64,000 nt of DNA from Duganella sp. CF517. GTDB taxonomy: Bacteria; Pseudomonadota; Gammaproteobacteria; Burkholderiales; Burkholderiaceae_D. The DNA is taken from positions 496,001 through 560,000 of the forward strand of contig NZ_FODC01000005.1 in assembly GCF_900110275.1 (NCBI RefSeq). The letters are read 5' to 3'. Within the stretch, counting starts at the first letter, position 1. The number at the start of each line of letters is the position of its first letter. This document shows, one piece after another, positions 1 to 8,531 of this stretch. The notes below the pieces were generated by a model. The model did no database searches. It saw only the letters and a program-made list of their open reading frames with translations, and was not told the origin of the DNA. Position numbers and translations under genes: made by a program.

Positions 1-1
1 C

Positions 2-232
2 GGCGGCATCAACCGCCTGCACAAAGGCTCGGTCGAGCAGGCCGGCTTCGCCGTGCTCAAGGCGCCCGACATTCCGTCCATTCTGATCGAGACGGCCTTC
101 ATCTCCAATCCGGAGGAAGAGGCCAAGCTGCTCGACGACGGCTACCAGAACCAGATGGCCAACGCCATCGTCAAAGGCATACGGCGCTATTTCGCCAAGA
201 ATCCGCCGCTGGCCAAGAACCGGCTGACCTGA
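2..232 (+). CDS. amiC: N-acetylmuramoyl-L-alanine amidase, C-terminal end (partial)
   Basis: The frame is open from the window edge to a TGA at 230-232 and gives the last 76 residues of a protein whose start lies outside. It contains the LIETAFISNPEEE stretch that ends Amidase_3 (zinc amidase) domains; its first Glu is the usual catalytic glutamate. Enzymes of this family hydrolyse the amide between N-acetylmuramic acid and L-Ala in periplasmic peptidoglycan and help separate daughter cells. The AmiC assignment rests on family likeness and on the nearby mutL-miaA, often found close to amiC; AmiA/B-type naming cannot be excluded from this fragment. Confidence 0.85.
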   Translation, partial: GGINRLHKGSVEQAGFAVLKAPDIPSILIETAFISNPEEEAKLLDDGYQNQMANAIVKGIRRYFAKNPPLAKNRLT

Positions 233-273
233 ACCCGGCCAATCAACCAACGCATTCACTTCACGGAAGAACC

Positions 274-1116
274 ATGGCTGTAGTTACGATGACAGAATAC
301 GGCGCCCTGCCGGCGGTGCAAATCACCGCCGCCGATGGCGCGCGGGCGACGGTGTCGCTGTTTGGCGCCCATCTGCTGTCCTGGAAAACCGGCGACGGCA
401 AGGAGCGCCTGTTCGTCAGTTCGCAAACGCCGCTCGACGGCAGCAAGGCGATACGCGGCGGCGTGCCGGTCATCTTCCCGCAGTTTAATGTGCGCGGCCC
501 CGGCCTGCGCCACGGCTTCGCCCGCGTCAGCACCTGGCGCCTGACCGACAGCGGCGGCGACGGCGGCCATTCGTTCCTGGAGTTCAGCCTCGATCAGGAC
601 GACCTGGCAGCGGAGCACGCGCAGGCGTGGCCGCACGCCTTCGCGCTGACCTTGCGCTTCACCTTGCACGGCGACGCGCTCGACGCCGAGTTCACGGTCC
701 GCAACAGCGGCGCGCAAGCCTTCCCGTTCGGCGTGGCGCTGCACACCTATTACGACGTCGGCCACCTGAGCGCGACCAGCATCAGCGGCCTGCAGCACCA
801 GCAGTACACCGACCACCATCTGAACACGGCCACGCAGGAGCATCCGGCGCTGCACTTCACCGAGAAGCACGACCGGCTGTACCAATCGACGCCGTCGCTG
901 ACCTTGAACACGGCCAACGCCACCATGAGGCTGGAGCAGCAGGGTTTCAGCGAATGGGTGGTGTGGAATCCGGGCCAGGCCGATGCGGCCGCGCTGGTCG
1001 ACCTGGCCGACGACGAGTACCTGCGCTTCGTCTGCATCGAGCCGGCGCGCGTGGACCAGCGGGCGCTGGAAGCCGGCGCCGCCTGGACCGGCAAGCACCG
1101 CATCTGCGCCGACTGA
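274..1116 (+). CDS. D-hexose-6-phosphate mutarotase (YeaD-like aldose epimerase)
   Basis: A 280-residue protein of the galactose-mutarotase-like beta-sandwich superfamily, glucose-6-phosphate 1-epimerase branch. It shows the family's early GAHLLSW segment, IRGGVPVIFPQF and RHGFAR (substrate-binding Arg and His), and a later FPFGVALHTYY segment. Length fits the family (about 270-300 aa). The enzyme interconverts alpha and beta anomers of hexose 6-phosphates in the cytoplasm. ATG is preceded by GGAAG (266-270). The gene follows the amidase by about 40 bp and converges on the carbonic anhydrase gene with only 10 bp between stops. The exact hexose phosphate is not determinable from sequence. Confidence 0.88.
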   Translation: MAVVTMTEYGALPAVQITAADGARATVSLFGAHLLSWKTGDGKERLFVSSQTPLDGSKAIRGGVPVIFPQFNVRGPGLRHGFARVSTWRLTDSGGDGGHSFLEFSLDQDDLAAEHAQAWPHAFALTLRFTLHGDALDAEFTVRNSGAQAFPFGVALHTYYDVGHLSATSISGLQHQQYTDHHLNTATQEHPALHFTEKHDRLYQSTPSLTLNTANATMRLEQQGFSEWVVWNPGQADAAALVDLADDEYLRFVCIEPARVDQRALEAGAAWTGKHRICAD

Positions 1117-1126
1117 CCCGGCTCGC

Positions 1127-2161
1127 TTAGTTCGATTCCTTGACGATGCGGCCGGAACCCGGCTGGACCGGCCGCGCGTTCAGCGGATAGAGGCGGCTGA
1201 ACAGCGCCAGCTGGGCCGGCGAGGCCTGGACCGGCTCCTTCATCACCAGCCACAGCACGCCCTCCTGGCAGGGCGGCGTCGTCATCGATCCCATGAAGGT
1301 GAAGTAATCGCGCCGCGCCGGCAGCAGGTCCATCGGATCGAGCACCACCGACGGCGCCAGCGTCTCCAGTTTTTCCAGCGGCAGGTTGTTCCACACCGTC
1401 TGGATCACCGGCTGCGGCTTGCCGCGCTCGAGCAGCAGCGCCAGCATGGCGATGCGCCCCTCGACGTCCTTGTGCACCAGGTGCACCACCATCTCGTAGC
1501 CCTTGCCGTTGATGCGCTCCTCCGACGGCCGGTGGAAATGGAACTGGACCAGTTCATACATCCGGTTCTGCACCGTGAGGAAATTGCCGCCGCCGACCAT
1601 CACCTGCACCGTGTGGCCGTTGTCGGTCACGTTGAACGTCGACGGGTGGTAGTCGAAGCTGATCTGCTCCAGTTCGACCTTCATGCCGTCGCGGATATCG
1701 ATCGGCGACTGGCGGTTGCCGCTGCCGCACTTGGACCACGCGGGATTGATCTTGCCCCAGTTGGCGGGGCCGGTCTCGCCCTCGTAGGACCAGGTGTTGC
1801 TGAAGAATTTGGGCGCCGCCGGCGGTGGCGCGGCGGCGGCCACCACGGCCGCCTTCCTGGCCTTGGCGGCGGCGGCGGCCCGCGCCTGCTGGTTGGCGCG
1901 CATGATGGCCAGGCGGGCGGCGATCTTGGCCGACAGCTCGGCCTCGGCGTCGCCCTCGGCCGGCTTGCGCACCGGCGACGACGCGCCGGCGGCGCTGGCG
2001 GCGCCCGCGGCCGAAGCGCCCACCGCGCCGGCGCGCGCGCCTGCCCCACCGGCGATCGGGGATTTCGCCGACGGCGAAACGGACGGATCGGTTGCGGCGC
2101 CGGCGGTCGTGACGACGCAGCAGCAGGCAATCAGGGTGAGCAGGGAGGGCACGGTACGCAT
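1127..2161 (-). CDS. cah: Alpha-class carbonic anhydrase with signal peptide and Ala-rich N-terminal extension
   Basis: A 344-residue exported enzyme that hydrates CO2 to bicarbonate in the periplasm. Residues 1-22 form a signal peptide ending near AGA-AT. Residues about 25-118 are an Ala-rich, low-complexity, partly charged segment not needed by the family. The alpha-CA domain occupies about 122-344: QSPIDI near 151-156, the zinc ligands H208 and H210 (QFHFH) and H227 (MVVHLVH), and MTTPPC near the end. All three zinc histidines are present, so the enzyme should be active. Bacterial alpha-CAs are commonly near 250 aa; the extra 95 residues are the odd part. It lies alone, convergent with the mutarotase gene. 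Confidence 0.93.
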   Translation of the reverse strand: MRTVPSLLTLIACCCVVTTAGAATDPSVSPSAKSPIAGGAGARAGAVGASAAGAASAAGASSPVRKPAEGDAEAELSAKIAARLAIMRANQQARAAAAAKARKAAVVAAAAPPPAAPKFFSNTWSYEGETGPANWGKINPAWSKCGSGNRQSPIDIRDGMKVELEQISFDYHPSTFNVTDNGHTVQVMVGGGNFLTVQNRMYELVQFHFHRPSEERINGKGYEMVVHLVHKDVEGRIAMLALLLERGKPQPVIQTVWNNLPLEKLETLAPSVVLDPMDLLPARRDYFTFMGSMTTPPCQEGVLWLVMKEPVQASPAQLALFSRLYPLNARPVQPGSGRIVKESN

Positions 2162-2271
2162 GAGTTTCCAGAGTAAAAGAATTACATACTGGTTTACGGA
2201 TGCATTTGGGCAAAACTTGAGACGCGCCGACGTTGGCGGGGAGAATTATTTTGGGGGGAGTCGGTAAAGCG

Positions 2272-2298
2272 GCACGCCGCGCGGGTCGCGCGGCGTGC
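2272..2298 (-). terminator. GC-rich perfect hairpin downstream of dedA
   Basis: A 12-bp perfect stem (arm GCACGCCGCGCG at 2272-2283, partner at 2287-2298) with a 3-nt loop, 37 bp past the dedA stop and before the carbonic anhydrase start on the same strand. On the minus strand it is followed only by a short CGCTTTACC, so it lacks a strong U tract. It may be a weak intrinsic terminator or an attenuating hairpin. Confidence 0.5.
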
Positions 2299-2335
2299 TT
2301 GCCAGCAGGAAGCGAGGCGGGAGGCGGGATGTGGC

Positions 2336-2980
2336 TTAGCGGCCCATCACGCGGCGGCCCAGCTTCCAGGCGCCGCCGAGCAACATCGGCACCACGGCCA
2401 CGCCGACACCGACCATGACGATCTCGGTCAGGTGGTCGCGCACCAGCGGGATGTTGCCGAAGAAGTAGCCGGCGGTGGTCAGCAGCACCACCCACAGCAC
2501 CGCGCCGGTGATGTTATACAGCTGGAAGCGCGTATGGGTCATGTCGGACACGCCGGCCACGAACGGCGCGAAGGTGCGCACCACGGGCACGAAACGCGCC
2601 AGCACGATGGTCTTGCCGCCGTGCTTTTCGAAGAACTCGTGCGTCTTGCGCAGCGCGTCCTTGTTGAGCCAGCGGTAATCGTGGGTGAACACCTTCTGGC
2701 CGATGGCCTCGCCGATCCAGTAATTGAGCGTGTTGCCGGTGACCGCCGCCGTAATCAGCAGGAACATCAGCAGCGCAAGGTTCATCTCGCCCACCGCGCA
2801 CAGCGCGCCGGCGATGAACAACAGTGTGTCACCTGGGAAGAAAAACAGCACCACCAGGCCAGTTTCGCAGAAAATAATGGCAAACAACACGGCGTAAACC
2901 AGGGTGCCGTATTGTTGAATGATCACTTCCAATGTTTTGTCGACATGAAGGATCATGTCAAAGAATTGCATAAAATCCAT
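2336..2980 (-). CDS. DedA-family inner-membrane protein
   Basis: A 214-residue polytopic membrane protein of the DedA/SNARE-associated (VTT) family, proposed in this family to act as proton-dependent or lipid-flipping transporters in envelope homeostasis. Hydrophobic segments lie near residues 27-70, 140-175 and 180-205. The FARFVPVVRTFAPFVAG-like signature is visible as ARFVPVVRTFAPFVAGVS, with the conserved Arg and Pro residues, and FFPGDTLL lies in the first half. Length matches DedA proteins (about 200-220 aa). It is a single gene, divergent from the cyclophilin gene; a 12-bp hairpin follows it. Confidence 0.9.
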   Translation of the reverse strand: MDFMQFFDMILHVDKTLEVIIQQYGTLVYAVLFAIIFCETGLVVLFFFPGDTLLFIAGALCAVGEMNLALLMFLLITAAVTGNTLNYWIGEAIGQKVFTHDYRWLNKDALRKTHEFFEKHGGKTIVLARFVPVVRTFAPFVAGVSDMTHTRFQLYNITGAVLWVVLLTTAGYFFGNIPLVRDHLTEIVMVGVGVAVVPMLLGGAWKLGRRVMGR

Positions 2981-3117
2981 ATTCTTCCCATAAAGTGTGC
3001 GCCGGAATCATACACCACCAATGCCGCGAAAGGTCGAAGTTTCCAGCCCCTCCCAACCAGTTTACAATCGTCCGCGTGCCCGCAGCAAGCGGATACGCCT
3101 AACCAAGGAGATTCTGG

Positions 3118-4059
3118 ATGTCCCTGACCGCCGTTCTACGTGCTTGTACCTATGCCGCGCCGCTGACCACCGCCGCCGCGCTGGCCGCGCTGACCTCCAT
3201 GGCCTCGGCCGCCGACCTGCCGGCCAGGCCGAGCGCCGGCGACCTGGTCAAACAATCCCAAGCCGCCGACTGGCGTCCGCTGGACCCGAACAACACCCTG
3301 TACATGGAGTTGCCGGCCGGGCGGGTGGTGATCGAGCTGGCGCCCGACTTCGCGCCCCGCAGCATCGCCAACCTCAAGACCCTGGTCGGCGAAAAGTACT
3401 TCGACGGCCTGGCCGTGCTGCGCTCGCAGGACAACTACGTGGCGCAGTGGGGCGATCCCGACGCCGAAACCAAACCCAGGCCGCTCGGCGCCGCCAAAGC
3501 CAAGGTGGCGGCGGAATTCACCGTCCCCATGGCCAACGATAAGCATTTTGTGCGCCAGATGGACTTCGACGGCTACGCGCCGCAGATCGGCCACTCCAAC
3601 GGCTTCCCGGTCGGACGCGATCCGAAGACCAAAACCACCTGGCTGGCGCACTGCTACGGCATGGTCGGCATCGGCCGCGACAACGACACCGACAGCGGCA
3701 GCGGCGCGGAGCTGTACGCGGTCAACGGCCACGCGCCGCGCCACCTGGACCGCAACGTGACGGTCATCGGACGGGTGGTGTCGGGCATGGCGCTGCTGGC
3801 GACGCAGCCGCGCGGCGGCGAGGCGATGGGCTTCTATGGTGCGAACGAGGCCAGGACGGCGATCAAATCGGTGCGTCTGGCGGCCGACGTGCCCGAGGCC
3901 GAGCGCAGCAACCTGGAGGTGATGCGCAGCGAGGCGCCGATTTACAAGCGGGTGATCGAGGCGCAGCGCAATCGCGGCGGGCCATGGAACAAGTTCTCGC
4001 CCAATTACGTGGAGCTGTGCAACGCGCCGATACCGGTGCGCGAGCGCCCGGCGTTATAA
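3118..4059 (+). CDS. Exported cyclophilin-type peptidyl-prolyl cis-trans isomerase
   Basis: A 313-residue protein with a signal peptide (hydrophobic about 10-30, cleavage near ASA-AD). A cyclophilin-like fold follows: LYMELPAGRVVIELAPDFAP at about 62-81 corresponds to the first strands and APxxxxNF-like region, and later GMVGIGRDND and VIGRVVSGM match the end of the barrel. It would catalyse proline isomerisation during periplasmic protein folding. The domain is longer and more divergent than PpiA (about 190 aa), with insertions and a C-terminal tail, so activity is inferred. An AAGGAG ribosome site lies 8 bp before ATG. mutL begins 8 bp downstream, suggesting co-transcription. Confidence 0.82.
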   Translation: MSLTAVLRACTYAAPLTTAAALAALTSMASAADLPARPSAGDLVKQSQAADWRPLDPNNTLYMELPAGRVVIELAPDFAPRSIANLKTLVGEKYFDGLAVLRSQDNYVAQWGDPDAETKPRPLGAAKAKVAAEFTVPMANDKHFVRQMDFDGYAPQIGHSNGFPVGRDPKTKTTWLAHCYGMVGIGRDNDTDSGSGAELYAVNGHAPRHLDRNVTVIGRVVSGMALLATQPRGGEAMGFYGANEARTAIKSVRLAADVPEAERSNLEVMRSEAPIYKRVIEAQRNRGGPWNKFSPNYVELCNAPIPVRERPAL

Positions 4060-4067
4060 TCGCTGCG

Positions 4068-6035
4068 ATGAACGCGCCAGACACCCAAACCCTCGCCCCC
4101 GCCGCTCCCCGCCCGATCCAGGCCCTGCCCGACCAGCTGATTTCGCAGATCGCCGCCGGCGAGGTGGTCGAGCGGCCGTCCGCCGTCGTCAAGGAGCTGC
4201 TGGAGAACGCCCTCGACGCCGGCGCCACGCAGATCACCGTGCGGCTGGAGGAAGGCGGCGTCAAACGCATCGCCATCACCGACAACGGGCGCGGCATCCC
4301 GCCCGAGCAGATGCCGCTGGCGCTGGCCCGGCACGCGACCTCGAAGATCGCCTCGCTGAACGACCTGGAAAACGTCGGCACGCTCGGCTTCCGGGGCGAG
4401 GCGCTGGCGTCGATCGCCTCGGTGGCCGCCGTCACGCTGACCTCGCGCACCGCCGACGCCGCGCACGCGTGGGAAATCGTCGGCTCGCACAACGGCACGG
4501 TGGCGCCGTCGTCCGGCGCGCTGGGCACCACCATCGACGTGCAGGACCTGTACTTCAACACGCCGGCGCGCCGCAAGTTCCTCAAATCCGAGCAGACCGA
4601 ATTCGGCCACTGCGCCGAGGTCGTGCGCCGCATCGCGCTGGCGCGCCCGGACGTTTCGTTCTCGCTCAGTCACAACGGCCGCACCATCGACCACTGGAAC
4701 GTCAGCGAGATGGCCAAGCGCAGCGCCCACATCCTCGGCGACGGCTTCGCCGAGGCGCGCCTGCCGATCGACGAACGGGGCGGCGCGCTGCGCCTGCACG
4801 GCTACGCCGGCCTGCCGACGGCCTCCAAGGCGCGCGCCGACGGCCAGTTCTTCTACGTGAACGGGCGCTTCGTGCGCGACAAGGTGCTGGTGCACGCGGT
4901 CAAGGCGGCCTACCAGGACGTGCTGCACGGCGACCGCTTCCCTTCCTATGTGCTGGCGCTCGAACTCGATCCGGCGCTGGTCGACGTCAACGTCCACCCG
5001 TCGAAGATCGAGGTGCGCTTCCGCGACAGCCGCGCGGTGCACCAATTCGTCTTCCACGCGGTGCAGCGCGCGCTGGCCTCGACGTCGGCCACCGCGCACG
5101 GCAGCGTGCCGTCGCCCTTGCCGGCGGCCGAAAGCCTGAACAGCGCGACCTGGCGCGGCGAACAGACCTCGTTCGGCCTGGGGCCGGCGCTGCTGGACGC
5201 TAATTACACGCCGACGTACTCGCCGTCGCCGTTCGGATCGCGCAATGGCGACGCCGGCGGCGCCGGCTTCGGCGCGCCGCGCTTTGGCGGCAACGAGGGC
5301 GGCGTCGCCCAGAGCACCGAAAAATACGGCGCGCTGTTCGGCGGCGCCGGCCGCATCGACGGCTACCGCGCCGAAGCGGATATGGCGCTGCCGCAGGCCA
5401 GCCCGTTCGCGGTGTCCTCCGCCGCCATGGCGCAGGAGGAATTCCCGCTCGGCTTCGCGCTGGCGCAGCTGCACGGCATCTACATCCTGGCGCAGAACAC
5501 CAAGGGCCTGGTGCTGGTCGACATGCACGCCGCGCACGAACGCATCCTGTACGAACAGTTGAAGACCGCGCTGGAGAGCCGCGTCGCCGGCGAGGAGATG
5601 CAGGTGCAGCCGCTGCTGATCCCCGTCACCTTCTACGCCGACGCGGTGGAAGTGGGCACCGCGCAGGAACACCAGGAGACGTTGCAGGCGCTCGGCTTCG
5701 ACATCGCCGCGCTGTCGCCGACCACCTTGGCGGTGCGCTCGGTGCCGGTGCTGCTGAAGAACGCCGATGCCCAAACGCTGGCGCGCGACGTGCTGCGCGA
5801 CGTGCGCGAATTCGGCGGCTCGCGCGTGCTGATCGAGCGTCAGAACGAACTGCTCGGCACCCTCGCCTGCCACACGGCGGTGCGCGCCAACCGCATCCTG
5901 TCGACGCAGGAAATGAACGCCCTGCTGCGCCAGATGGAAAGCACCGAACGCGCCGACCAGTGCAACCACGGCCGCCCGACCTGGGTGCAGGTGGAAATCG
6001 GCGCGCTCGACAAGCTTTTCCTGCGCGGCCAATAA
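4068..6035 (+). CDS. mutL: DNA mismatch repair endonuclease-type protein MutL
   Basis: A 655-residue protein. The N-terminal GHKL ATPase is clear: QIAAGEVVERP at about residues 25-35, ELLENALDAGA, DNGRGI, and LGFRGEAL. Residues about 345-460 are a Gly/Ser/Ala-rich linker, and the C-terminal dimerisation domain starts near 468 (GFALAQLHG, VDMHAAHERILYE). MutL couples MutS mismatch recognition to strand excision. I took the ATG at 4068, 8 bp after the cyclophilin stop, because the open frame upstream (from 3984) overlaps that gene and gives no conserved residues. miaA starts 1 bp after the stop, so mutL-miaA form an operon, as is common in proteobacteria. Confidence 0.97.
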   Translation: MNAPDTQTLAPAAPRPIQALPDQLISQIAAGEVVERPSAVVKELLENALDAGATQITVRLEEGGVKRIAITDNGRGIPPEQMPLALARHATSKIASLNDLENVGTLGFRGEALASIASVAAVTLTSRTADAAHAWEIVGSHNGTVAPSSGALGTTIDVQDLYFNTPARRKFLKSEQTEFGHCAEVVRRIALARPDVSFSLSHNGRTIDHWNVSEMAKRSAHILGDGFAEARLPIDERGGALRLHGYAGLPTASKARADGQFFYVNGRFVRDKVLVHAVKAAYQDVLHGDRFPSYVLALELDPALVDVNVHPSKIEVRFRDSRAVHQFVFHAVQRALASTSATAHGSVPSPLPAAESLNSATWRGEQTSFGLGPALLDANYTPTYSPSPFGSRNGDAGGAGFGAPRFGGNEGGVAQSTEKYGALFGGAGRIDGYRAEADMALPQASPFAVSSAAMAQEEFPLGFALAQLHGIYILAQNTKGLVLVDMHAAHERILYEQLKTALESRVAGEEMQVQPLLIPVTFYADAVEVGTAQEHQETLQALGFDIAALSPTTLAVRSVPVLLKNADAQTLARDVLRDVREFGGSRVLIERQNELLGTLACHTAVRANRILSTQEMNALLRQMESTERADQCNHGRPTWVQVEIGALDKLFLRGQ

Positions 6036-6036
6036 G

Positions 6037-6993
6037 ATGAACGCACCCGTTTCAAAGCCGCTGGCGGTGGCCATCATGGGACCGACGGCGTCCGGCAAGA
6101 CCGCGTCGGCGCTGGCGATCGCCGAGCGCATCCCGTCCGAGATCATCTCCGTCGATTCGGCGCTGGTGTACCGCGGCATGGACATCGGCACCGCCAAGCC
6201 CACGCGCGAGGAGCGCGCCGCCGCGCCGCACCACCTGATCGACATCCTCGACCCGCTCGATTCGTATTCGGTGGCGCAGTTCCGCACCGATACCCTGCGG
6301 CTGGTCGACCAGATTGTCGCGCGCGGCAACCTGCCGTTGCTGGTCGGCGGCACCATGCTGTACTTCAAAGGGCTGGCCGATGGCCTCGACGACCTGCCGG
6401 GCGCCGATCCGGCCCTGCGCGTGGAACTGGAAGAAGACGCGGCGCGCATCGGCTGGCCGGCGATGCACGCGAAGCTGGCCGCGCTCGACCCGGAGACGGC
6501 GGCGCGGCTGGCGCCCAACGACGCCCAGCGCATCCAGCGCGCGCTGGAGATCTGCGCCTTGAGCGGAAAGCCGATGTCCGAGCTGCTGGCGCTGCGTGAG
6601 AAGACCGAACTGCCGTTCGAGCTGCTGTCGTTCGCGCTGGAGCCGTCGGACCGCGCGGTGCTGCATCAGCGCATCGCGCGCCGCTTCGACATCATGTTGG
6701 AAGAGTCCGAGGACGGCAATCTGATCACCGAGGTGGAGGTGCTGCGCCGGCGCGGCGACCTGCATCCGGGACTGCCGTCGATGCGCTGCGTCGGCTATCG
6801 GCAGGCGTGGGAGTATCTGGACGGGACAATCGACTACGCGACCATGCGCGAGACGGGCATCATCGCCACGCGCCAGCTCGCCAAGCGCCAGTTGACGTGG
6901 CTGCGCTCGATGCCGGAGCGCGTGGCGCTCGATTGCCTGGCGCCCGATCCGGCCGGCGCCATGCTGGCGCGGATCGCCGAAAAGCTGGGGTAA
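6037..6993 (+). CDS. miaA: tRNA dimethylallyltransferase
   Basis: A 318-residue enzyme that transfers a dimethylallyl group from DMAPP to N6 of A37 in tRNAs reading UNN codons. The P-loop is GPTASGKT at residues 15-22, followed by SVDSALVYRGMDIGTAKP and the RxQR-like segment NDAQRIQRALEI; TRQLAKRQLTWLR lies near the C-terminus. Length is typical (about 300-320 aa). It starts at the ATG directly after the mutL stop, so translation is probably coupled. It converges with the VOC gene. Confidence 0.97.
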   Translation: MNAPVSKPLAVAIMGPTASGKTASALAIAERIPSEIISVDSALVYRGMDIGTAKPTREERAAAPHHLIDILDPLDSYSVAQFRTDTLRLVDQIVARGNLPLLVGGTMLYFKGLADGLDDLPGADPALRVELEEDAARIGWPAMHAKLAALDPETAARLAPNDAQRIQRALEICALSGKPMSELLALREKTELPFELLSFALEPSDRAVLHQRIARRFDIMLEESEDGNLITEVEVLRRRGDLHPGLPSMRCVGYRQAWEYLDGTIDYATMRETGIIATRQLAKRQLTWLRSMPERVALDCLAPDPAGAMLARIAEKLG

Positions 6994-7005
6994 ACGCCAC
7001 CCCGG

Positions 7006-7410
7006 TCAGGTGGTCGGCGGCGCCGAATCCATGTAAATGATTTCCCACAGATGACCGTCGAGGTCCTGGAAGCCGTGGCCATACATGAAACCGTGGTCCT
7101 GCGGCTCCTTGTAGGCGCTGCCGCCGGCCTCGATCGCCTTGTTCACCAGCGCCGCCACCTGGTCGCGCGACTCCACCTGCAGGCACACCAGCACCTCGGT
7201 CGAGGTGCGGGCGTCGCTGACCGGTTTGGGCGTGAAGGTCTTGAAGCGCTCCTCGGTCAGCAGCATGACGAAGATGTTCTCGGCGACGATCATGCAAGTG
7301 GCGCCCTCGTCCGTGTAATGCTGGTTGAACGAATAGCCCAGATGGGTAAAGAATTGCACCGATTTCGGCAAGTCGCGCACAGGCAAATTCACAAAAATAT
7401 TGGTGGCCAT
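7006..7410 (-). CDS. VOC-family (glyoxalase/bleomycin-resistance-like) protein
   Basis: A 134-residue protein with two beta-alpha-beta-beta-beta modules. It begins with MATNIFVNLPVRDLPKSVQF and ends in GFQDLDGHLWEIIYMD, the usual end of the second VOC module with a metal-ligand-like Glu. It belongs to the glyoxalase-like group related to YaeR/PhnB and to uncharacterised 'extradiol dioxygenase-like' proteins. Substrate is unknown. A GGAGATGGT sequence sits just upstream of the start. The gene stands alone between miaA and the tRNA. Confidence 0.85.
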   Translation of the reverse strand: MATNIFVNLPVRDLPKSVQFFTHLGYSFNQHYTDEGATCMIVAENIFVMLLTEERFKTFTPKPVSDARTSTEVLVCLQVESRDQVAALVNKAIEAGGSAYKEPQDHGFMYGHGFQDLDGHLWEIIYMDSAPPTT

Positions 7411-7526
7411 ACCATCTCCATTTCGTTATATGCTGATCGTCCGGACTTCAGAATACCAATATGCTAACGTTTTAGCGACTGCCACGCGCTTGCACACACT
7501 TTTTTAGAAAAATCTTTGGACCACCC

Positions 7527-7555
7527 TTGACAGTCCAAAGCCCAACCCCGATAAT
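7527..7555 (+). promoter_or_regulatory. Sigma-70 promoter of the tRNA-Met gene
   Basis: A perfect -35 TTGACA (7527-7532), a 17-bp spacer and -10 GATAAT (7550-7555). Transcription would start near 7562, about 7 bp before the mature tRNA. The discriminator after the -10 is GC-rich (GCTGGGCG), as in stringently controlled stable-RNA promoters. Confidence 0.85.
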
Positions 7556-7568
7556 GCTGGGCGTTGCA

Positions 7569-7645
7569 GGTGATATAGCTCAGTTGGTTAGAGCACAGCA
7601 TTCATAATGCTGGGGTCGGTGGTTCAAGTCCACCTATCACCACCA
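7569..7645 (+). tRNA. tRNA-Met (anticodon CAT)
   Basis: A complete 77-nt cloverleaf. The 7-bp acceptor stem pairs GGTGATA (7569-7575) with TATCACC (7635-7641), followed by the discriminator A and an encoded CCA (7643-7645). The anticodon stem CAGCA/TGCTG encloses TTCATAA with anticodon CAT. GGTTCAAGTCC forms the T loop. The acceptor stem begins with a G:C pair, so it is not an initiator tRNA. A CAT anticodon could also be tRNA-Ile2 (lysidine-modified); the D-arm and overall form look more like elongator Met, but this is inference. Confidence 0.93.
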
Positions 7646-7656
7646 AGAATTCGATA

Positions 7657-7692
7657 AGCCGCTGCCCCGAAAGGGTCAGCGGCTTTTTCTTT
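7657..7692 (+). terminator. Rho-independent terminator of the tRNA gene
   Basis: The stem pairs AGCCGCTG (7657-7664) with CAGCGGCT (7677-7684). One mismatch follows, then CCC/GGG closed by a GAAA tetraloop. A T-rich tract (TTTTTCTTT) follows directly. It starts 11 bp after the tRNA 3' end. Confidence 0.9.
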
Positions 7693-7787
7693 GCTGCTGC
7701 AGGCCTTGCCGCATCCGCGAGGTCACTGACGGTCTTCCAGCTAATTCGCTACACTGGTCTACGTGAATTGGCGACACGAGGTATGTC

Positions 7788-8531
7788 ATGCGGAAAATCA
7801 CCTTGGATATCGAAGACAGTCACTTCGCCGCGTTCGAAGCGATGGCGCGTGCGAAAGACGTCGACACGCTCGAGATTATCAACACGCAGCTGAAACAAGC
7901 GGCCAACCTTCTTGAGATGGTTGAGCAGGCGACTGGCGTGCTGCAGCAATCGTCTGCGGACCAAATATTAAGGGAAATCGCAGCATTGAACGCTCTGATG
8001 GCGTGGGCCACTAAAACAGACAATCTGGGCGCCGCGTTGTCGACGCCCCCCCCGGTCAAGGGCACCCTGGAGGAGCGCCGCGCGGCGCGTCTCGCCCTAC
8101 TGAAGCAGGGCGGGCCGCTCTGGGCAGGCGGAAGGAAAGCTGAAGGACGCACCGTCTGTCGATTTGGCGCCGGCACCATTCCAAAGGTCGCGCTTACGCT
8201 GCGGCCAGCGGCGCGGACGTCTTCTGGCTGGCCCAATACCCGTAATCGACGTCAATGTTTTCCAGCAGCCCGAGGAAATCGGTGGCCTGGCCGGACAGCA
8301 GCTGGCCCAGCTGCATCGATAGATTGCACTGCTTCTCGACCAGCTTGGACATGGTGTTGGCCTGCCGCAGCTGCCCGTAGTCTTCGAGCAGTAGCGTGCA
8401 GCCCTGGCGCCAGTTCAGCCCCTGCTGGTGCAGGCGCTGGCCGACGGCCGCCGTCAGCTGCATCGATTCGCTCCAGACGGCCGGATCCCACAGCCGCGCC
8501 GTCAGCGCCAGCGACAAGGCGCCGTTGTTGA
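7788..8531 (+). pseudogene. Hypothetical small antitoxin-like ORF running open into the antisense of the phasin gene
   Basis: The start has a good ribosome site (GAGG, 6 bp before ATG). Residues 1 to about 120 look like real coding sequence: MRKITLDIEDSHFAAFEAM, a helical Leu/Gln-rich middle, and EERRAARLALLKQGGPLW, loosely like the C-terminal part of small ribbon-helix-helix-type antitoxins. After about residue 120 the translation becomes Arg/Pro/Ala/Ser-rich low complexity, and from 8194 it is simply antisense to the phasin gene. I infer that the original 3' end and stop codon were lost by an indel. A C8 run at 8046-8053 is a candidate slippage site. No toxin partner is seen. The function is unknown and the antitoxin likeness is weak. 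Confidence 0.45.

Noticed and set aside
3984..4067. Upstream in-frame extension of mutL
   Set aside because: It overlaps the cyclophilin gene and adds 28 non-conserved residues; the ATG at 4068 gives the conserved MutL start.
4005..6533. 842-codon open frame on the minus strand over mutL and miaA
   Set aside because: Antisense shadow, caused by high GC. mutL and miaA are unambiguous on the plus strand.
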